In this document: positions 23,433 to 26,925 of the stretch, piece after piece
Layout of the letters: the number at the start of each line of letters is the position of its first letter
Position numbering within the stretch: position 1 is the first letter of the stretch
Virus record (IMG/VR): IMGVR_UViG_3300010885_072684
Coordinates: 1 to 26,925 of that record
Strand: one strand, 5' to 3'
Origin: a virus
Length of the DNA stretch: 26,925 nt
Translations under genes and position numbers: made by a program
Notes under the pieces: generated by a model
Databases searched by the model: none
Seen by the model: only the letters and a program-made list of their open reading frames with translations
What the model was told of the DNA's origin: nothing

Positions 23433-25309
23433 TGGAAATATTAAAACCAGAAGATATTTTATCTGTAGAAGAAATTAAACCTGAAGATATACTTTCCGTC
23501 CAAGAGCCCAAATCTACCTTAGAATCTCTTGGTGAATCTGCTTCTGATTTAGCAAGAGGTATTGTTTCTGGTCTTACTTTTGGTGGATTAGAAGAACTTA
23601 CTGCTGCTGGTAAAGCTGCAATCAGTGATGAAAAAGAAGATTTTTCTGCTTTGTATAAACGCTATCTCGAAGCTGAAGAAGAAAAAGAAGGGGCTGCTCG
23701 TGAAAGAAGTCCCTATCTAACTGGAGCTGGGGAATTTGCTGGTTCTATTCTTCCTGGTTTCCTAACTGGTGGTGCAACTCTTGCTGCTTCTGGTGGTAGA
23801 GCTGCTGCTCAATTGGGCGGTCGTGAATTATTAAAAGCAGCTGGTAAAGGTTTGGCAACGGGAGCCGCAACAGGCGCTCTTGGTGGTGCTATTTCGGGTG
23901 GTTTAAGTAGTACCGAAGGTGGATTAATTGGTGCAACAGAAGAAGAAAAAGAGCAGTTATTAGAAGATATTAAATCCGGTGCTAAGTTTGGTGGAGTTTT
24001 TGGTGGTGCCTTTGGGGCTGGGGCGCCGCTGCTTGGTGCTGCGGTTAAAAAAGGAAAAGAAGCATTAAAAACAACTCTTCTTGGTCAACAAACTGAACGT
24101 GCTTATGAAAAAGGTCTTGCTGGGAAAGGATATATTACTGAACCAGAAGTAACGGCGCGTGTATCGGAACTTGGTTCAGATGTAAATAAACTTAAAACAC
24201 AGTTTAAGGATTTTGAAGCTGCTGCTGCTCGTGAATTCAAAGACCCATTAGAAGCGGCATCAGAATTAGGTGAGTCTGTTCAATTAAATTATGGCATTGA
24301 TCCAGAAACAGGAATGAGCGAACAAGCTAAAACTTTTTTTGAAAATGGTCAAAGAACAATAGCAAATCAAATAAATGAAGCAATTGAATTTGGTATTTCA
24401 CCAAATGATGCATATGATCTAAGAAAAAGAATTAAAAAAATTGGAGAGCAAGATCCTAAATTATTGGATGTTTCTAGGGAACTTATAAAAGACTTAGACA
24501 ATAATATTGAAGATGTTATCCAATCACCGAATGTACAAAAATATTTAGATGAAAATGGTTTACCTAAATCATATAAAGAAGGTTTAAAAACATACAGCAA
24601 GGGTCTTGAGGCAACAATTGAAAGTGTTACAGAAAAGGGTAAACCAGTTGATGCTAGAAGACGATTTTTTCATGACATTCCAGCTGAAGATGCAACTTTG
24701 TTTGAAAATATAGATAATTTAGTCGAACGTCTTTCTTTGCCTGGCTCTACAGCTCATGATGCTATTCGGACTGTTGAAAGTCAAGAAGGTGGTATTCGGG
24801 CTCTTTTAACAAAATTAGCAAAAGAAAAACCCGAAGAAATGGAACGAGTTGCAAAACGTCTTGGATATGATAGTGCAGAAGATTTAAAAAATAAATTAAT
24901 TAAAAATGTAAAGGATGTTTCTGTAGATGCGTCCGTTTTAAGAGTTACTGGTGGAGAAAGACCTATTGAGCCCGGTGCTCCTACACCACCAACTTCTTTA
25001 ACAACTGCTTTAGCAAGAAAGCCAATTGTTTCAACTGCAAACGTAATGGGACAAGCAGTTGGTGCTGTTCGTAAAGCGGCTCCGTACAAAGCGATAAAAT
25101 CAGTTTATAATCTACCGGAGCAAGGTCTTTTAAAATTATCACAAAAATTATCGGAGTCTCCTGGTCTTGAAAAACTAGCAAAGAATCTTCAAGACGCAAT
25201 ACAAGCCGGAGATACTATTAAAAAGAATGCGATGTTGTTTGCAATCGCACAACGCCCAGATGCCAGAAATACCATAAATGAATTTATTGGTATTAGTGAG
25301 GAGGATTAA
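23432..25309 (+). CDS. Internal virion/pilot protein with glycine-zipper region
   Basis: 625 aa. The N-terminus has an 11-residue motif twice in tandem (KPEDILSVEEI at 5-15, then KPEDILSVQEP). Residues about 30-60 form an amphipathic Gly helix (LARGIVSGLTFGGLEELTAA). Residues about 90-205 are strongly Gly/Ala-rich with glycine zippers (GEFAGSILPGFLTGGATLAA, GLATGAATGALGGAISGGL, FGGVFGGAFGAGAPLLGAA), suited to membrane insertion. The remainder (about 240-625) is helical and charged and ends RPDARNTINEFIGI. This composition is typical of podovirus ejection/pilot proteins that build a channel across the envelope. Start coupled by TAATG with SD GGAGG. No transglycosylase motif seen. Confidence 0.7.
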   Translation: MEILKPEDILSVEEIKPEDILSVQEPKSTLESLGESASDLARGIVSGLTFGGLEELTAAGKAAISDEKEDFSALYKRYLEAEEEKEGAARERSPYLTGAGEFAGSILPGFLTGGATLAASGGRAAAQLGGRELLKAAGKGLATGAATGALGGAISGGLSSTEGGLIGATEEEKEQLLEDIKSGAKFGGVFGGAFGAGAPLLGAAVKKGKEALKTTLLGQQTERAYEKGLAGKGYITEPEVTARVSELGSDVNKLKTQFKDFEAAAAREFKDPLEAASELGESVQLNYGIDPETGMSEQAKTFFENGQRTIANQINEAIEFGISPNDAYDLRKRIKKIGEQDPKLLDVSRELIKDLDNNIEDVIQSPNVQKYLDENGLPKSYKEGLKTYSKGLEATIESVTEKGKPVDARRRFFHDIPAEDATLFENIDNLVERLSLPGSTAHDAIRTVESQEGGIRALLTKLAKEKPEEMERVAKRLGYDSAEDLKNKLIKNVKDVSVDASVLRVTGGERPIEPGAPTPPTSLTTALARKPIVSTANVMGQAVGAVRKAAPYKAIKSVYNLPEQGLLKLSQKLSESPGLEKLAKNLQDAIQAGDTIKKNAMLFAIAQRPDARNTINEFIGISEED

Positions 25310-25593
25310 TGGATGATAATAGAATATATGAAATTTTGGATAAAATAAGTGAAGATATTTCAGAATTAAAAATTACTTCGGCCAAGCAAGAAGAAAATAT
25401 CAAAGAACATATCCGTAGAACAGAACTTGCTGAAGAAAATTTAACTATGCTTCGTCAAGAAATTGAACCCCTTAAACAACACGTTGTTGCAATTAATGGT
25501 GTTTTAAAGGTCATTGGAATCATCTCCGTAATTATTGGGTCTGCCGCCGGTTTCTTTCAAATTACCGATACTTTGATCCAATTTTTCAAGTAA
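25309..25593 (+). CDS. XhlA/holin-like coiled-coil membrane protein
   Basis: 94 aa: an N-terminal coiled coil (about 1-60; ILDKISEDISELKITSAKQE, RRTELAEENLTMLRQEIE) followed by one hydrophobic segment (about 66-85: VLKVIGIISVIIGSAAGFF) and a short aromatic tail. This is the plan of XhlA-type holin/lysis proteins and some small phage membrane proteins. The SD GAGGAGG at 25298-25304 is the strongest in the window and the ATG overlaps the previous stop (TAATG). The last 90 nt are also coding on the opposite strand. A lysis role is inferred from architecture and end-of-operon position; no endolysin is in the window to confirm it. Confidence 0.65.
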   Translation: MDDNRIYEILDKISEDISELKITSAKQEENIKEHIRRTELAEENLTMLRQEIEPLKQHVVAINGVLKVIGIISVIIGSAAGFFQITDTLIQFFK

Positions 25594-25938
25594 ATTTTCT
25601 TCCATACTTAAACGAATACTTTTTTTATTCATCAATAAATCATCGGTGCTAATGTGATTACCCGATGCTTTTGCTCGTGTTAGTATATCTCTATTTCTTG
25701 CATTATTTCTTCTATAGCAGTCTTTTTTCAATTCGTCTGTATTATGAAAATTTTTATTTAGATCCTCTGTGTTAAGACTAGCATTTACATATTCTTCTGT
25801 GAATTTATTAAGCCAGGCTTTTTCTTCATTGGTTAAATAATCAATGTAATCATAATCAATTAATTCATATCTTGTTTTTAGATTTAGTTCTGGTTTTAAT
25901 GCTGGATATTTTGTTCTTGATCTTTTGCTTTTTACCAT
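25504..25938 (-). CDS. Conserved 144-aa phage protein (KYPALKP...NNARNRDI type)
   Basis: Basic N-terminus MVKSKRSRTKYPALKPELNL, then TRYELIDYDYIDYLTNEEKA, WLNKFTEEYVNASL and KKDCYRRNNARNRDILTRAK. This combination is familiar from small proteins in many unrelated phages whose function I do not know; the basic head and Asn/Arg-rich core would suit nucleic-acid binding. The first about 100 residues carry the recognised pattern. SD AAGGGA lies upstream of ATG 25938. It overlaps the end of the upstream minus-strand gene by 74 nt, and its own 3' end runs 90 nt into the plus-strand holin-like gene. It could be terminase-associated by position, but that is only inference. Confidence 0.7.
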   Translation of the reverse strand: MVKSKRSRTKYPALKPELNLKTRYELIDYDYIDYLTNEEKAWLNKFTEEYVNASLNTEDLNKNFHNTDELKKDCYRRNNARNRDILTRAKASGNHISTDDLLMNKKSIRLSMEENLLEKLDQSIGNLKETGGRPNNYGDDSNDL

Positions 25939-26587
25939 GAGTTTTTTCCCTTACCTGTTGCATAGCTATAAGTTTTTGTTTAGGGAGATGAACTTTAACG
26001 AATTCTTTATTTACTCCAAACCACATCATTCTACTCTCCGTGTTTCTTTTTGATTCAAAATGTATTTTACAAAAATTAAAGAAGCTAGTTTCGGATAGTA
26101 AACTTTTTCTTTTTTTGTTGTAACACCATTTATCATAAAAATGCATAAGAACATAGCTAGGAACCCATGCATTACCTTTTTCAATTTTATAAAAATCTAA
26201 AAAGGATTTAAAGTGTTTTTGCCAAAAGGGATATTTTGTCCTATCCAGTTTGTTTTTTTCAATATATTTTAACGTTTCTTTTTGTACTTGGATTGAGTTG
26301 GTATTTATTTTATAGTATTGTCTTGGTCCTATCGCATGTTTTATAAAATATTTTATTGCTTTAATACCAAACGAAATTTTATTTACTGGATTTTTAGACC
26401 AATTATAGTATAGCTCATAAATTGCGCTTTGTAAAACAAGCTGCTCGCCGGGCAATATGTTGAAATGTAAAATAAAAGAAAGAACATCGTCGGTTACTCC
26501 GGTAATGTTCTCTTCTTTATTATTTTCTACTATTTTTAATAAATCTTCTATTGACTGTTCATTTGGTAGTTGTTGCCTTGACGCCAT
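25865..26587 (-). CDS. Probable DNA-binding protein; small-terminase candidate
   Basis: 240 aa from ATG 26587 (MASRQQLPNEQ). A longer frame reaches a TTG at 26623 but that start is weak. Two similar helical/winged-helix-like parts are suggested: FILHFNILPGEQLVLQSAIY with LYYNWSKNP near residues 38-70, and VPSYVLMHFYDKWCYNKKRK with SETSFFNFCKIHFESKR near 145-185, closing with MMWFGVN. This Y-x-x-WC, F-x-x-x-x-x-FESKR, WFGV pattern is reminiscent of winged-helix domains in phage DNA-processing proteins. The tail is extremely Lys-rich. It lies between a spanin-like gene and a conserved phage gene, as T7 TerS lies near holin and Rz genes. A regulatory DNA-binding protein is equally possible. Confidence 0.5.
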   Translation of the reverse strand: MASRQQLPNEQSIEDLLKIVENNKEENITGVTDDVLSFILHFNILPGEQLVLQSAIYELYYNWSKNPVNKISFGIKAIKYFIKHAIGPRQYYKINTNSIQVQKETLKYIEKNKLDRTKYPFWQKHFKSFLDFYKIEKGNAWVPSYVLMHFYDKWCYNKKRKSLLSETSFFNFCKIHFESKRNTESRMMWFGVNKEFVKVHLPKQKLIAMQQVREKTHGKKQKIKNKISSIKTRTKSKNKI

Positions 26588-26925
26588 AGATTCCCATCCC
26601 GACCGAAATAAAACCCAATCCAAACCAAATAATCTTTTCCCAGTTATTAACTGACCTTTGTTTTTGTAAAGAGTCTGCTAATTTATCATTTTGTTCCAGT
26701 AAAATTGATGTTTTCTTGTCGGAAAGAAATTCGTTCTTCTTGTATAGTTCTATTGATTTTTCATAAGATTCTGTCAATAGTTTATTTTTATATAAATCGT
26801 TGTATAATTCGGCTGCTTTTTGCTCAGGAAGAAGTAGCCCCGTATATGGCGCAGCTTTTCCTTGTGGCAAAACAATTGCGTCTTGTGCCAAAGAATTATT
26901 TATTGTCATCACGATTATTAATGTA
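26559..26925 (-). CDS. Secreted/membrane spanin-like protein, N-terminus cut by window edge
   Basis: The frame remains open through the edge. A GTG-ATG pair at 26912-26907 is preceded in frame by codons for TLII, so the visible start reads TLIIVMTINNSLAQDAIVLP, the end of a signal peptide with probable cleavage near SLA-Q. The true start therefore lies outside the window. The mature part has APYTGLLLPEQKAAELYNDL, a long charged coil (about 45-88) and a hydrophobic C-terminal segment (WEKIIWFGLGFISVGMGIYG). A periplasmic coiled coil with membrane attachment, next to a probable lysis cluster, suggests a spanin-like or envelope protein, but no lipobox or separate outer-membrane partner is visible. 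The 3' end overlaps the 240-aa gene by 29 nt. Confidence 0.5.
   Translation of the reverse strand, partial: TLIIVMTINNSLAQDAIVLPQGKAAPYTGLLLPEQKAAELYNDLYKNKLLTESYEKSIELYKKNEFLSDKKTSILLEQNDKLADSLQKQRSVNNWEKIIWFGLGFISVGMGIYGVKATTTK

Noticed and set aside
26588-26623. TTG start extending the minus-strand DNA-binding gene by 12 residues
   Set aside because: The extension overlaps the upstream gene further and has no SD box; ATG 26587 gives a normal MASRQ start.

Overview
The window reads as a 26.9 kb piece of a tailed double-stranded DNA phage genome, most likely podovirus-like (short-tailed). No bacterial chromosomal genes, tRNAs, integrase, IS element or CRISPR array are visible. Genes are tightly packed, with many 1-nt TAATG stop/start overlaps, and the only non-coding gap over 50 bp is 925-1025. 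The DNA is strongly AT-rich. Most starts have a clear Shine-Dalgarno box (AGGTG, AAGG or GAGG), so the host is a bacterium that uses SD-dependent initiation; this argues weakly against a Bacteroidota host. The podovirus reading rests on a capsid, adaptor, large nozzle and several internal/ejection-type proteins, with no tape measure, tube or sheath gene in the window.

Layout on the plus strand. (1) The 3' part of the major capsid gene (1-924) is followed by a strong terminator. (2) A fibre module (1026-10035) holds a conserved virion protein, two tandem cassettes of a fibre-like protein plus a fibre-tip protein with a tail-assembly chaperone gene between them, a Dps/ferritin-like protein, a tiny basic protein, an 89-aa protein and a 1156-aa fibre. 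(3) A connector/nozzle module (10060-18089) holds small proteins, a tail-anchored repeat protein, an acidic coiled-coil protein, the head-tail adaptor, a 1561-aa nozzle protein and a 141-aa protein. (4) An ejection module (18110-25309) holds four Q- or K/E-rich internal virion proteins with a GNAT-like gene inside, then an XhlA/holin-like gene. On the minus strand (25504-26925), convergent to the rest, lie a conserved 144-aa phage protein, a probable DNA-binding protein (small-terminase candidate) and a truncated secreted/membrane spanin-like protein.

The most striking feature is an identical 12-bp element, TTAACAACTATA, that occurs three times (1009, 10036, 18086), each time immediately before the first gene of modules 2, 3 and 4. 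It looks like a phage-specific late promoter that divides the virion genes into fibre, connector and ejection transcription units. Other points of interest are the duplicated fibre cassettes with unrelated tips, a Dps-like protein with its ferroxidase residues largely intact, a nozzle enlarged by a duplicated helix/beta-sandwich/helix arm, and a 90-nt convergent overlap between coding regions. All functional names come from reading the sequence and remembered family features; no database search was run.
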